64,000 nucleotides of DNA from Rhineura floridana (lineage: Eukaryota; Chordata; Lepidosauria; Squamata; Rhineuridae): positions 28,562,474 through 28,626,473 of the forward strand of contig NC_084487.1 of assembly GCF_030035675.1 (NCBI RefSeq), read 5' to 3'. The notes beneath the pieces were generated by a model, which was not told where the DNA came from, did not search any database, and worked only from the letters and a program-made list of their open reading frames with translations. Below are positions 23,701 to 35,948 of this stretch, in pieces; within the stretch, counting starts at the first letter, position 1, and each line of letters opens with the position of its first letter. Both the position numbers and the translations under genes were made by a program.

Positions 23701-24960
23701 TAGATACCAACCTGGCATTTAAAAGCAACACTTGGAGATCCGAGGGCTGGCTGATAGGACAACCAACATTCCTGCGGGTGTGGGGAGGACCGGAACAAGG
23801 CACAGGCACAACTTGTTTGTGGCGAGTTCCCCTTATCTGGCCTGTCCTCCTCACAACACCATACCTCCCTTTACCCGTCACTACATTAATTGGGGCCCCC
23901 GAAAGTCCCCCCGATCGGAGCAGATTCCTCTCTCCCAGGCACATAGTAAAAATATATAAAATTCACAATCACGTACTCTATACACATTCAATTTCATTCA
24001 CCCTCAAACATGCATAAATTAAGTACAATAATTCAAACAGACACCATTCATAACGCTCAGACTCCATTCATACTACACACAGACCTTAAATAGAACAATA
24101 ACACAAGAGTTAAACGCTTCACAGACAGGAACAGCAACAGTCCAGCTTGGCCAAGATAGTAAAAGGCCAGATGATGGCAGCAACCGAAGCTACAACAGTA
24201 ATAATAGTAGCATCCGCACTCAGGGCATCCACAGCAGCAGCATAATAATGGTGGCAATGGTAGCAACAACAACGACTGTACCCACGCCCCGGCAAAACAG
24301 CAGCAGCACAGGCCTGGCCGACAACGCTTCGGTAGCAGGCTGCAGCAGCAGCCGCGCCCAGCGCAGCAGCGGCGGGAGAAGTCCGAATCCGGGGCCGCGG
24401 CGTCACACGATGTCCCGGCAGCCGCGGCCACACCGACAATGCCGGCGGCGACAGCGCCCGCAATGACAGGGGCAGGGAACCAGCAACCGCCACGCCCACG
24501 CCTCTGCCCGTATCAACGGTCTCACCCGGTCTGCTACACCCCGGCCAGCGACCGCAACAGCAGCCGCAACCAAACCAACAAGGCGGCGGCAACCAGGGTC
24601 CAGGGCCAAGGCCACAGCAACGACGGCGACGATGATAGCGGCACAGAGACAGGGCAACGGCAGCGTCCACGTCCCGACCCAAAAGCGACAGCCCGGCCCG
24701 GCCTGCAAACGCCTCGGCAGTCAGCTGCAGCAGCAACCGCACCAGATCACAGCGTCGGCGTCGGCGGCCAAGATCCACGGCTGGCAAACGCTGGGCGACA
24801 ATGTCACAGCTCACCGGATCAGGCTGATGATGATGTATTTACTGCTCACCGAAAATCTGGCGGTGAACAGGATCAGCCTGAAGACCTGGAAAGGGATGCC
24901 AAGTTTGCCCATGGTCGCGGCGTGGGAGGGAGCAGCAGAACTTGTCAGAAGTCCTCTCAC
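20744..24960 (-). mobile_element. Nearly full-length L2-clade LINE
   Basis: The (ttta)n tail is at 20744. The minus strand encodes the endonuclease and start of RT from 23944 to about 22290 (LLLNARLVSNKISLVHDLIV, TETWVGDQGGVALSQLCPPG, LVLGDFNIHAE, SWTDHRLLKFRL). RT continues from about 22400 to 21228 (NYRPVANIPFLGKVLERVVA, LLDLSAAFDTIDHGILLERL, YADDTQLYFSFSSS). A one-base deletion near 22290 shifts the frame, and a Trp-to-stop change (LHW to LH*) ends it at 21228, with the C-terminus readable beyond. The GC-rich stretch 24100-24960 is probably its 5' UTR. The exact 5' end is uncertain. Confidence 0.85.
24100..24960 (-). promoter_or_regulatory. GC-rich, CpG-containing 5' region of the L2
   Basis: It is rich in cagcag, ccggcggcgac-type and CpG-containing motifs, unlike the AT-rich surroundings. 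Open frames on both strands here are low-complexity and are not an ORF1 I recognise. Position suggests the internal promoter/5' UTR of the L2. Confidence 0.45.
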
Positions 24961-24976
24961 AGAGGAGCCGCCAGCT

Positions 24977-25215
24977 TTGGACAGTCATGACTTCTCTCAA
25001 AGAATCCTGGGAAGTGTAATTAGTGAAGGGTGCTGAGAGTTGCTAGGAGACGCCCTGTTCCCCTCACAGACCTTCAGTCAGAGTGGCTGACTGTTAAACC
25101 AGTCTGGCCACTGGAGCTCTCTCAGTGGAACAGGAGTCTCCTGTTAGCACCCTTCACAAACTGCACTTCTCAGGATTCTCTGAAGGAAGCCATGACTGCC
25201 TCAAGTGAAATCAAA
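24977..25215. repeat. hAT-like MITE with inverted ends
   Basis: Left ggacagtcatgacttctctc and caaagaatcctgggaa; right ttctcaggattctctg and agccatgactgcc are inverted. Internal gaagggtgctgagagttgct is shared with 62785-63070. Confidence 0.6.
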
Positions 25216-26434
25216 GTCTGGTGTGGGTGTGGCCCCCTGATTAGCCAAGCCCAGCAGCTGTGAGTCTGGCTTTTAGAACTCTGACAGCTGGTTTTAACTG
25301 AGCATCCCCTGCATTATCATAGGGTTCCAGCCAAAATCTCTTAAATTAATTAAAAATCAGCCAGGCATGTTTTAAACTTTTAAACTGCAGAAGATGAAGG
25401 TCAGAGTATGGGGCAAGGTCAGTATTAGGATTACAGGTACTCTGTGAATATGGCTGATTTTTAATGAATTTCAACAGATTATGAGAACTCTCAGAGAAAA
25501 AAGTCCAAAAGGGCTCTGGAGTTTTTCTCTCTTTTTAGACTTTGAACTCTAAATTCTCTCTGACTGTTCTGTGTATCGCCATGAAAATTGAGTGTTGTTA
25601 AGCAAGCATTTCTGAGTTCAGGACTATAAGTTTTGTAAGGTTTTGTTTTGAAATGAGCTTATGGGAAGCCTCAGGGTGGCATGGGGGGTATTTTCAATTT
25701 AACATTGTGGAATGTGAAAAATCCACGCTGGCTATAGTATACAGCCACTCTTGTGGCTGTATAATCTAGAATACTAAAATTTAAAATGTATGTTCAGCTC
25801 TAGTTCATGTATCTGCCCCCCTTGCAACTTGAAGCGGTACAGCCCCAAGAGGCTTGTACCACATAGCACTTTTGCACTTCAACTAGTCTTAGGTTCACAT
25901 GCACGGTAGATGAGGTGGTAAATGGCACTGTACTGCTTTAGGCATGATTGAATACATAACTGAATATTTCACCATACAACCCCCCATCCCTACCTTGAAC
26001 ATAGATAACCAGCTTGACAAAGTTTTCTGTCATAGCAGAGGAAATCTTACATATCTAGTTGTCTATATGTTGGGGAATTTATTGAATATAGAAGAACAAT
26101 CAATGATGTTGGCCCCACTGGGGCTAACAGCAGTTTTGGGACAAGGGGAGGTGATTTTGATTTTTGCTTTCATCACATTTAGAGCTCCCCAGCTGTTTTT
26201 AATTTTTGTACAAAAATTATTGTAAGAAACAAATACTATTACAAAATAACATATATGGCACAAACACATCTAAAAATAAACCCATGTATAACAGTGCATG
26301 ATAACATCAAATACTCAACGCTTTTAAGTAAAAATAAAGAATACTGGGAAATCTATCAGATATCTTCTGTGTAATGTGTAGTGTGGCATTGCTTATTTCC
26401 AGTCCTAAATATTTGCTTTTCCTTTGTCCTGCAG
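25216..26434. other. Intergenic or intronic, nothing recognised
   Basis: AT-rich, with no repeat family or coding signal that I can name. Confidence 0.4.
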
Positions 26435-26497
26435 ACTCCAATCCAAAAGAAAAAAGGGAAGATGTCAGTCAAAAAGGAGAAGCCAAAGAAAATATTT
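26435..26497 (+). CDS. Candidate lysine-rich linker exon between modules
   Basis: Weak candidate. Acceptor tttgtcctgcag is good; the donor gtattt after 26497 is poor. Read in phase 0 it gives TPIQKKKGKMSVKKEKPKKI and F, a lysine-rich stretch like a nuclear localisation signal. Phase 0 at both ends would let it join the exon ending at 15237 to the exon starting at 33198. There is no homology support, and it could be chance intronic sequence. Confidence 0.25.
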
Positions 26498-28706
26498 GTA
26501 TTTCTAATATTTGTATTTTCTGATTTCTATATTTCTGTTCTCTTAAATGCAAATGTAGTTGTAGAATTGCAGGAATGCTGGTATGAGTGAAGGACCATGC
26601 ATAAAAAACACAGGCATTTCAAGCAATAATAGAGCATCTTGATCTAGATCGTCATCATCACTGCAACCATGGGCTTCTCCATCTCTGCCAAGTTGTCTGT
26701 TTTGGCATATGCTTTCTCAGCTTAATTTAGCCTCTTCCTGAACTCATTTCAGTGTGGTATAGGGAGGCAGCCTCCCTACATCCCCAAGGTGATGGGGAAA
26801 TAATTGGACTCAAAAAAGCATCCCAAAGGCTGAACTCATTTCCACCTTCCCCTGTGATCATTTCAAAAGTGGAGGGGAGGCAGCATCCTTCCACTATTAA
26901 AACAACCATTGGGGAGGGGGAGATGAGCAAGAGGACTTTGAAGACCTCCCTCCTTCCCCCATGGTCCAAGTGCTAGCACTTGCACACTGCCCTCTATTGC
27001 CAGAGAATATTCTGGCAACTCCCACTCAGTGTGAAACTCCCACTGAGGCAGTTTTGTCCCTTGGAAGACTAGCAAAGGATTTTTCTAACTCAACTGTTTT
27101 TCTGTAGGTAGAACACAAACTTAAGTCCTGTGAAGTCTACACATGGACATGGCAATTTAAAGATAGACAGATAGACAGATAGAGATTACAGCATTTGTAG
27201 GTGAATGTTTATACATTTTCTTAAAAATTAAAGGAGTATATTTTATAGAAAGTCTTAAACTGTAGGTTAATAGTCAGATAACCCCACATTTGCAATTGCA
27301 AAGAGGAAATATCTAGCAGAGTAGGTGAAGCCTCTGCTTCTCCTTCTGTCTTAGTTATGATAATGTTGATTTGCCATCTTAAATGCTCAAACCACTTTCG
27401 TTCATCTGCTCATCCCAAAGTTTGGCATGATGATTGTGAGAACAGACCACAGTTCTGTTGGTGTAGAAAGAAACAAACACACACAGCAGAGTGTACAGTT
27501 TATAGCAGGGGTTAAAATATGTTGCACAGACAGATTGATAGTTATAGACTTCCTGGCTTGAGGAAAGGCAAACTGGACTATGCCTGCAATGCTGTACACA
27601 CACTAACCTATTTAACTCAATGGGGCTTACTTCTGAGTAGACATGCCATGGATTTTGCTGTAAGTTGCCTTGAAAATGCATTGAGCTGCTTGCTAAGAGT
27701 CTCAAACATTGTTTTATTGTATTTACTGTGTTTTAATGTGTCTCACTCTGGAATTGTGTCAATAATGAAGAGTGGATTATAAATAATTTAAATAAAGACA
27801 TAGTGATGTTATTTAAACAAAACAAAAAGTATAGCATATATACACATACAGATATTTTCTAAAGAAAGGAAAGACTGCCAACCAAGATCATAAGGGAATT
27901 CAAAATCACTATTGATTACTTGAAATATGATTCCCATGCAGTTTGCCAAACTAACTACATACTTTCCATTCTTGTCCAGCCCCTTCTGCTCGTATTCAAG
28001 AAAAGAGAGACCTGTGTATGTTTTTAGCACTTCACATGGAAAATTCACCATACTGTGGAAAGCCGAAATCTGAATCAGTGAGTTGTGCAATTTACCATTT
28101 ATCCTGGGACATGGCAATGGCCATTAAAATTGAGAGTTGGATACAATTTACAGTCTTGCAGAAGGAAGCATGCAAACATCTACTGGGAGCCATGGCAGTT
28201 CCAGTTCCCTAAATGAAGAAGGCAGGCCAGGAGGAGTGGAATGGCTCCGATGCCTGCATAGTCAACTGTTGAAGTCCAGGGTGCTTCCTTTGCTTTCTTC
28301 AGCCTTGAGATTCTTTGCACATAGACAGAGATTCAAGGGAGATCAGCTCAGACAGCAAGGCTATAGCAAATAAGGCCAATGGTAGCATGGCATCCAGCAG
28401 AGATGTGGCACTCAGACCTAAATGAAGCCCCTGAATCTTGAAGGAGCTTGAAGCATCAATAGTGCAATCAAAAATTGTTTTCCCCACATCACGAATTATT
28501 TACACACTTGGGTAACTGGGAAGCATATGTTTGTGGTGCAAGTGAAGGACAAGTGTGGTGGGTTGGGTTGGAGTAAGCAGGGCGGAGGTTGGGGCCTATG
28601 GACATCCCATTACAAGTTATTTCCAAGAGGGGAAGGTATGATATGGTGGATAGGGATTCTACCTTGCAGTTAACTGGTAACCTGGTTACTGATGCTCCTA
28701 GGTCAG
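26498..28706. other. Mostly unrecognised sequence
   Basis: A short agatagac/agat microsatellite lies at about 27162-27186. A short dispersed repeat fragment (caatggggcttacttctgag) is near 27620, and a LINE-like tail ends near 27797. No exon could be supported. Confidence 0.4.
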
Positions 28707-29345
28707 TACATAATAGACCATCCTCATTTAATTATGGATGAGGAGCCAACCTGGCTTGTATAACTGAAACCTGGAAGGGTGAATTGGGTGAAGTGGATTT
28801 GAGTCAGTTCGTCCCCCAGCATGCTCAGTGCAGCACCAACCAAGACTGAAAGGCCGGGGTGGGAAGGAGTTGCTGTGCTCCATATGACATCTACTCTGCC
28901 AGAAAAACCCTTTGCCTTGTAGTGGGCCTGTGCCTGTTGTTAGGCAATGGGACAGACTGAGGATGCTGTTACTGTATTGGTCACCTTGTTTCCATATGGC
29001 CTCTGTGACCAAGCTGCTAGAGGGATTCTTACAGGCATGGTTTTGGAGAACCCCAGAATGGTAGTTCTGGGTGCCTTCAACATTCACTGCAAAGTTTTCT
29101 TGTCTGGACCGGCTTGTGACTTTATGGCCTCTGTGAAAACTATGGGGCTGTCCTAAGTTGTCAGTGGACCAACACACAGGGTGGGGCACGCTCTTGATTT
29201 GGTCTTTGCTTCAGGACAAGCAGGGTGGTGGTGGTTTGGATGTTGGAAGAATAGAACTGATCCCTTTGTCACAGTTAAACCATTGTCTGGTGGTTTGGGC
29301 TTATGATGCCAGTCCCCCTCCGCAGGCATGGGAGACCAATTCAGA
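28707..29345 (+). mobile_element. L2 endonuclease fragment
   Basis: The + strand has broken pieces aligned with the L2 endonuclease at 23.0-23.7 kb: tggatgaggagccaacctgg (VDESADLACV region), RMVVLGAFNIHCKVFLSGPA, and SQLNHCLVVWAY in place of SWTDHRLLKF. It is old, with several frameshifts, and lacks the RT. Confidence 0.75.
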
Positions 29346-29605
29346 GATTTACGAAATCTGATACAGTTTTCAACATTTTTCTTCATATGTTCCCAACTGG
29401 CAAAACCTATCCATAGTAAGGTTAGGTTTAATAGGAAAGTAAGGATTGCATTTTACATTTATATTTTTTCTCAAAAAACTTTACATTGCTGCTCGTGTCT
29501 CTCCCCCAGATCCATTCACATACTGGTCAGTTTTCATACAAAGGGACAGGGGGAAAGGACCGGACTTGATTCTTCCCATTTACATGGGTAGTTATACTCT
29601 CCTAG

Positions 29606-30348
29606 TGTAGGGTAGCCAATTGCAAAAGAGGGCAGAGTTCCTGCACCTTTAATAGTTATATATGTCAAGAAAGCCTGAAAGCCTGAATCTAAAATGGCTC
29701 TGTGGCAAAGAACTGTGGGATTTCATCTTGTTTGAAATGTGGCCTCTGTGTGAGAGCAATGACTTTGCAATTTTGTTTCACAGCTGAAGCTAATTAGTGA
29801 GGCCTAAGCAAGAAGAACACCTGCTTGGCTAATTAATTCTGGACTGTTGCTAAGGGTTTTTCTATAAGAATAGGATTGAGAACTTTAGCCTTTGTTCCCC
29901 TGGGTTCCATCTTGCCTATAGATGGTTACCTATGTGGGATCCATTTCCATCTGCTCTTCAGACTATGCATCTCTGAGGAGATGTGGGACTATACAACCAA
30001 TAACTCTTCATAAGTATAGAATAAGTTAGTTAGTTTTCTTGTTTTGTGTTGTGATTGAACTCTCTGTATTTTACCTTGCCCTCTGGGTGTGGGTTTTAAG
30101 GAACCATTTTGCTGCTATTAACTGTGCACTTATATTTAATAAAGCTGCTTCTTATTTACCAGTGTGTGTTCATTTCAGGAGTTTGGCTCTGAATCTGGTA
30201 CTTGGGTACTGACCACAGACTACTGTATAATTGGGTTATTTGCCTAAGGCTCTAAGACAAGGAGTGCTCTTTTCGCTCTTGTCGTTTGGAATCCTTGGCA
30301 GGCTTATCTCTGGTACTCTGGGTTTCCCCTTGACTCAGAGTGGTTGAC
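29606..30348 (+). mobile_element. Possible LTR-like sequence (fossil, tentative)
   Basis: Could be an LTR of about 740 bp, with a tg-like start near 29606, a poly(A) signal (taataaagctgc) at about 30139 and a ca end near 30348, followed by ggggtggtggcagtc, which might be a primer-binding region. No flanking duplication and no second LTR seen. It may equally be unrelated intronic sequence. Confidence 0.25.
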
Positions 30349-31194
30349 CATTTTAAGGGGTGGTGGCAGTCTACCTACCTTACAGAAGAGTTGTTGCCTT
30401 ACTCAGCCCTGGTAAGGGAAGTACTGGTTTGTGCATTGCCAGGATCAATTGCCCTGCGTGGGGAATTGAGTCCTGGGACTAACCGAGTTCAGTTCAGGAC
30501 ACGTTCAGGACAGTATAGAGGAAGGATTTCCATCAAATGTAGCTTTCATGAAGTGCTATCTGTTGAAATTGCCATTTCTACATGGGCGAGGGTGTCGTAA
30601 GAGTTGTTTGGAAATGTAAAATTCATCAGGTGTAGCTTTTTTCACCAACATTTTATAATAAGAAAAGCTGCATCTGCTGAAGGTTCTCTTTGCCTGCAAC
30701 TCTTAAAAGTATAGGAGCTTTCTCAGGAGTGGCTCTTGCTAGTAAAACCAATGAAGGAGAAGTTGTAGATCTGATGATCTTATTGTCTCTAATCCTTGGG
30801 TATTTTCTAACTGGTGCAAAGTTAGGATAGCACAAGAGGTGACATTTCTTTCTGTCTTCTGAGATATTGGTTTGCATTGCTTAATACATTAGTGTCTGGT
30901 TATTTCTTTTAGTGCCTTTCTAATGATTATTCCTGGGCAACAGCTGTTTTTAAGGATTAGTGGATAGGTGTGGAGGTTGTTTTGTACTTTTCCTTGATCT
31001 TCCTTTCAAGAAAATGTCTTTAAATAATTGTCCATGACACCGAGGATGGGGTGAGCCAACAAACTGCAGGGTGGCAAGAGCAGCGGCTGAAGCCAGGTAA
31101 TAGGCCAGGCGTTGGAGAAGGCTGGCTGGTTTGGCAACCTGTGAGGATGGGTGGGGGGTAACTTAGGTGACCTGCAGGGGGGTGGGGAGGAGCT
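30349..31194. other. Unrecognised sequence
   Basis: No coding frame or repeat family identified. Confidence 0.35.
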
Positions 31195-33085
31195 TTAAGA
31201 ACATAAGAAGAGCCTGCTGGATCAGGCCAGTGGCCCATCTAGTCCAGCATCCTGTTCTCAAAGTGGCCAAGCAGGTGCCTGGGGGAAGCCCGCAAGCAGG
31301 ACCCGAGTGCAAGAACACTCTCTCCTCCTGAGGCTTCCGGCAACTGGTTTTCAGAAGCATGCTGCCTCTGACAAGGGTGGCACAGCACAGCCATCACGGC
31401 TAGTAGCCATTGATAGCCCTGTCCTCCATGAATTTGTCTAATCGTCTTTTAAAGCCGTCCAAGCTGGTGGCCATTACTGCATCTTGTGGGAGCAAATTCC
31501 ATAGTTTAACTATGCGCTGAGCAAAGAAGTACTTCCTTTTGTCTGTCCTGAATCTTCCAACATTCAGCTTCTTTGAATGTCCACGAGTTCTAGTATTATG
31601 AGAGAGGGAGAAGAACTTTTCTCTATCCACTTTCTCAATGCCATGCATAATTTTATACACTTCTATCATGTCTCCTCTGACCCGCCTTTTCTCTAAACTA
31701 AAAAGCCCCAAATGCTGCAGCCTTTCCTCGTAAGGGAGTCTCTCCATCCCCTTGATCATTCTGGTTGCCCTCTTCTGAACCTTTTCCAACTCTATAATAT
31801 CCTTTTTGAGATGAGGCGACCAGAACTGTACACAGTATTCCAAATGCGGCCGCACCATAGATTTATACAACGGCATTATGATATCGGCTGTTTTATTTTC
31901 AATACCTTTCCTAATTATCGCTAGCATGGAATTTGCCTTTTTCACAGCTGCCGCACACTGGGTCGACATTTTCATCGTGCTGTCCGCTACAACCCCGAGG
32001 TCTCTCTCCTGGTCTGTCACTGCCAGTTCAGACCCCATGAGCGTATATGTGAAATTCAGATTTTTTGCTCCAATATGCATAATTTTACACTTGTTTATAT
32101 TGAATTGCATTTGCCATTTTTCTGCCCATTCACTCAGTTTAGAGAGGTCTTTTTGGAGCTCTTCGCAATCCCTTTTTGTTTTAACAACCCTGAACAATTT
32201 AGTGTCGTCAGCAAACTTGGCCACTTCACTGCTCACTCCTAATTCTAGGTCATTAATGAACAAGTTGAAAAGTACAGGTCCCAATACCGATCCTTGAGGG
32301 ACTCCACTTTCTACAGCCCTCCATTGGGAGAACTGTCCATTTATTCCTACTCTCTGCTTTCTGCTTCTTAACCAATTCCTTATCCACAAGAGGACCTCTC
32401 CTCTTATTCGATGACTGCTAAGCTTCCTCAGAAGTCTTTGGTGAGGTACCTTGTCAAACGCTTTTTGAAAGTCTAAGTACACTATGTCCACTGGATCACC
32501 TCTATCTATATGCTTGTTGACACTCTCAAAGAATTCTAATAGGTTACTGAGACAGGACTTTCCCTTGCAGAAGCCATGCTGGCTCTGCTTCAGCAAGGCT
32601 TGTTCTTCTATGTGCTTAGTTAATCTAGCTTTAATAATACTTTCTACCAGTTTTCCAGGGACAGAAGTTAAGCTAACTGGCCTGTAATTTCCGGGATCCC
32701 CTCTGGATCCCTTTTTGAATATTAGCGTACATTTGCCACTTTCCAGTCCTCAGGCACGGAGGAGGACCCGAGGGACAAGTTACATATTTTAGTTAGCAGA
32801 TCAGCAATTTCACATTTGAGTTCTTTGAGAACTCTCGGGTGGATGCCATCCGGGCCCGGTGATTTGTCAGTTTTTATATTGTCCATTAAGCCTAGAACTT
32901 CCTTTCTCGTTACCACTATTTTTCTCAGTTCCTCAGAATCCCTTCCTGCAAATGTTAGTTCAGGTTCAGGGATCTGCCCTATATCTTCCACTGTGAAGAC
33001 AGATGCAAAGAATTCATTTAGCTTCTCTGTAATCTCCTTATCGTTCTTTAGTACACCTTTGACTCCCTTATCATCCAAGCTTTGG
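31195..33085 (-). mobile_element. CR1 LINE, 5'-truncated, RT largely open
   Basis: The 3' end at the left is the typical reptile CR1 end (agaacataagaagagcctgc). The minus strand holds a 398-codon open frame (32596-31400) with HGFCKGKSCLSNLLEFFESV, VYLDFQKAFDKVPHQRLL, ESGVPQGSVLGPVLFNLFIN and KFADDTKLF. It ends WNLLPQDAVM...FMEDRAINGY, the CR1 C-terminus. The frame to 33078 continues RT upstream (KSPGPDGIHPRVLKELKCEI) after a frame break near 32720. Truncation is within the RT. Confidence 0.93.
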
Positions 33086-33197
33086 CGATGTTAGGTGGTT
33101 TTGGCAAGTAAAACAAGCAGGGGTGGAGCCCCTAATATATACAGAAGTGTATAATCATAATTATAATTTAATAATTATTATAAAATTACCTCTACAG

Positions 33198-33399
33198 CCT
33201 GCTATTGGGCAGTTTTCCAAAACAGGGATTGTCATCTGTGAAGGACTCAAGTTTGAAAGAATTGTTGCAATGGATTGCTCAACAGAAAATCTGCATGCTG
33301 TGCAGAAAGCATTGTTAAGGCTACCTGATGAACAAAAAGGACGTCAAGTTTTTTTATCGCGGATACCTTGCATAAGCTGTGTAAAGTTTCTTGTTCAAG
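33198..33399 (+). CDS. CDADC1-like: Exon: inactive deaminase domain that opens module 2
   Basis: Acceptor attacctctacag, donor gtaagc; phase 0 in, phase 1 out (an alternative start at 33213 keeps the frame). It encodes SKTGIVICEGLKFERIVAMD, CSTENLHAVQKALLRLPDEQ and VFLSRIPCISCVKFLVQ. This follows the CDADC1 N-terminal domain closely (from memory: TGLVVVKNMKIVG, SSEDLHAGQIAL, YFSRKPCSACLK). The glutamate of HAE is replaced (HAVQ here, HAGQ in CDADC1), so zinc might bind but catalysis is not expected. The CR1 at 31195 ends about 110 bp upstream of the acceptor. Confidence 0.82.
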
Positions 33400-34034
33400 G
33401 TAAGCACAGAGGAATACTCTCAAATCTTCTAATAGATCTGAAACTTTCATATGTTGGTACAGTAATGCTATTGTAGGGTTAAAATAGTCTTGAGTATTTA
33501 TGTCATATCTAGGACTTTCATCTTCTCTCCATCTTTTAAAGTGAATGTAATGGCCCAGTTTGTTCTCTTTGGCCACTTCCATACTGTCACTATTTTGTGG
33601 GTGAGATTCATTTGCATACTAGCAAATCTAGGTTGGGCCATTAAAGTGGATTTGATGCTCTTGTCCAACAAACCTGCTCTGAAAAATCCTCAGACCTTTT
33701 TGTAATAAGGAAAGTTATGGGAAAATGCATAGAAAATGCAATTGGGATAACAATTGCTTGATGTGATATCATATATGCTCACAAACTTTGTGCAAAGAAA
33801 CATGATGAATAAACAAACAGGTATATCTGGAAGCAACCTTTGTGTCTTATGTGCATCAATATCAAAATCCCAGTTCATGTGCCATATCTGTATAGAAAAA
33901 AAACTCCTTGGTGTCTGTCTGTGCTCTTTTATCCTTTCTTCATATATGAAAGATAGTTGTGCCACTAAAAGAAAACTGTTGAAAAGGTTGGTTGTCTTAT
34001 TAAATACAGCAGTAGGGGACCTCTAGTCCACAGG
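33400..34034. other. Intron, nothing recognised
   Basis: AT-rich sequence downstream of the exon; no repeat or coding signal seen. Confidence 0.4.
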
Positions 34035-34395
34035 CCTAATTAGGCCTCCTAGGACTTCTGATTTGGCCATTTTGGCCAAGCCATGCCCACCTGCCCTATA
34101 CCTAATATTATATTCAACATCAGGTGTTGGGCAGATAACGACACTGCTGGGCCAAAAAAACCCATGTGCAGCTGTTTGCAAGCTTCAACAATAAGCAGAT
34201 TATCAAAGCTTCCAAGTGCCGCACACAGCTCTCTGTAAGCCCTGAAAACCAGCTGATTGTCAGGGCTTGCACAGAGCAGTGACTAGGCCTTTCCGGCCCA
34301 GCAGTGTGTGGTTTAATTTCAAATTGTGTAGGCATCTGACATCATTGTGATGTCAGGTGATTGACAGATTGGTGGCCCTACCTGTCTGTCAAATA
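34035..34395 (+). repeat. Dispersed repeat related to 2695-3140
   Basis: Contains catctgacatcattgtgatg and gtcaggtgattgacag, and ctgattgtcagggcttgc. The copy at 2695-3140 is in the other orientation. Confidence 0.45.
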
Positions 34396-34439
34396 TGGCC
34401 CACTGACAGGGATGGAAAGCTATCTTAGTTTCTAATTTT

Positions 34440-34800
34440 TCTAATCTTAAATTTAGTTCTCTACGTTTCTGCATCAATCTGTAATTAAAAAAAAAAACTT
34501 CCTGGAAACCTCAGCATTTTAGTTTAACTTCTTCTAACAAACATATTTTTGTATGCATTTTTTACTAATGTACACATTTTTGCCTACAATTTTCTCTAAT
34601 GTTTTTTGTGTTATTTTCACTAATATAATGCATTTTTGTCCACGCTTTTCCTAATATTTGAATTTTTGTAAATATTGGTTGGTTTGAGAACTGTATCACA
34701 AAATTTGGATAAGTGCGAATTTCAAAGGATGGCTGTGTTTTGGTTCTCATATTGTTTCTGAAAGTGTGAAGATTCAGCTTTAAATACTAACTGAATTGAA
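34440..34800. repeat. AT-rich dispersed repeat
   Basis: Shares gtgcgaatttcaaaggatgg and ctgtgttttggttct with 43690-43800, and the repeated cttttactaatg/atgcatttttg pattern with 53440-53760. Family unknown. Confidence 0.45.
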
Positions 34801-35272
34801 TTCTCCCACCCACTGGCTAGATCCAGTTCTCTAGCCCTGAACAAATAGGTCATAGGCTACTTGGATGCAATGACTAGGAAGTATATCCTGATGAATAGCA
34901 CACTGCAGGCTAACTACACGTGATTACATGACAATAATTGCATCATGTGCAATCATGTCTTTTCTTTTTCTGGGTTTTTCCTTTAATTACATTTGCATGT
35001 AGTTGTGGGCAGGGGGGGATTTTTTTTCACCAGGAATGCAGCATATTGGGAAGTTTAAAAATTCTCTCATGACGATTGTGACAACCCACCCACATTGTGC
35101 TGCAGTTAGACTTAGAAAAAAGGTTTTCACTGGCATCAGGATTTTCATGATTAATTGGATGGATGATCAGGGCACCAAAGGAGCTGAATGTGACTTAATC
35201 GCTCCAGCACCTTCAGAATATGACACCCTTCTGAGGTTGGGGGAGGGGTAGTTGCTTCTTAGATATTTGATT

Positions 35273-35948
35273 CAGGGCTGGTGCCATGCAGGCCGAGGCC
35301 CTTGGGAACCAGCCTGCCCTGGCACATGCATGCGCACCCCACCTACCTACCTGCCATGATCCACAGCAGCGTTGGCTCTCAACCCTGCGACGGATTGCGG
35401 AGAGGGAGCTTCCAGACACCCCCCTGCCGTACAGGTCTGCAATACCTACCTGCCTGCTCCACCTACCTCTCCCTTGATGTAAATGCTGGTCATGCTGCGG
35501 GTGCAAGCCTGCCATCAACAAAGATGGTGGCTGAGGCTTCTCAAAGGGGCTGATGCCTCAGCCGCCATCTTCATTGATGGCACGCATGCGTGCTACACAT
35601 ACGCATCCCTGCCATCAACCAAGATGGCAGAAGGGGAATCAGCCCCTTAGGGAAACCTCGGCCACCACCTTGGTTGATGGCAGGCTTGCGCCCATAGCGC
35701 AACCAGCATTTACGTCAAGGGAGAAGCAGGTGGAGCATGCAGGCGGGTGTCGTGGGCCTGCGTGGCAGTAGGGAGGTGTCTGGGAGCTCCCTCTCCATGA
35801 TCCATGGCAGGGTTGGGAGCTGCCCCTGCCACGGATCGTGGAAGGGAGCACTACCCACCTACCCTAAAGAGGGGCCCTTCAGGGGTCCCTTGGGACTCAG
35901 GGGTCCTCGGTCAGGGCCTGACCTGGCTGCCCTCTGGCACCGGCCCTC
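35273..35948. mobile_element. Foldback hAT element with 8-bp target duplication
   Basis: The ends are cagggctggtgcc and its inverse ggcaccggccctc. The flanks are a perfect 8-bp duplication, atttgatt (35265-35272 and 35949-35956), the length typical of hAT. Inside, the two halves are long inverted arms around a centre near 35570 (ccatcaacaaagatggtgg against accaccttggttgatgg; cccttgatgtaaatgctggt against accagcatttacgtcaaggg). There is no transposase. Confidence 0.85.

Noticed and set aside
24119-24990. Long frames on both strands in the GC-rich block as proteins
   Set aside because: Low-complexity Arg/Pro/Cys-rich or Gln-rich translations; the GC-rich L2 5' region explains the open frames.
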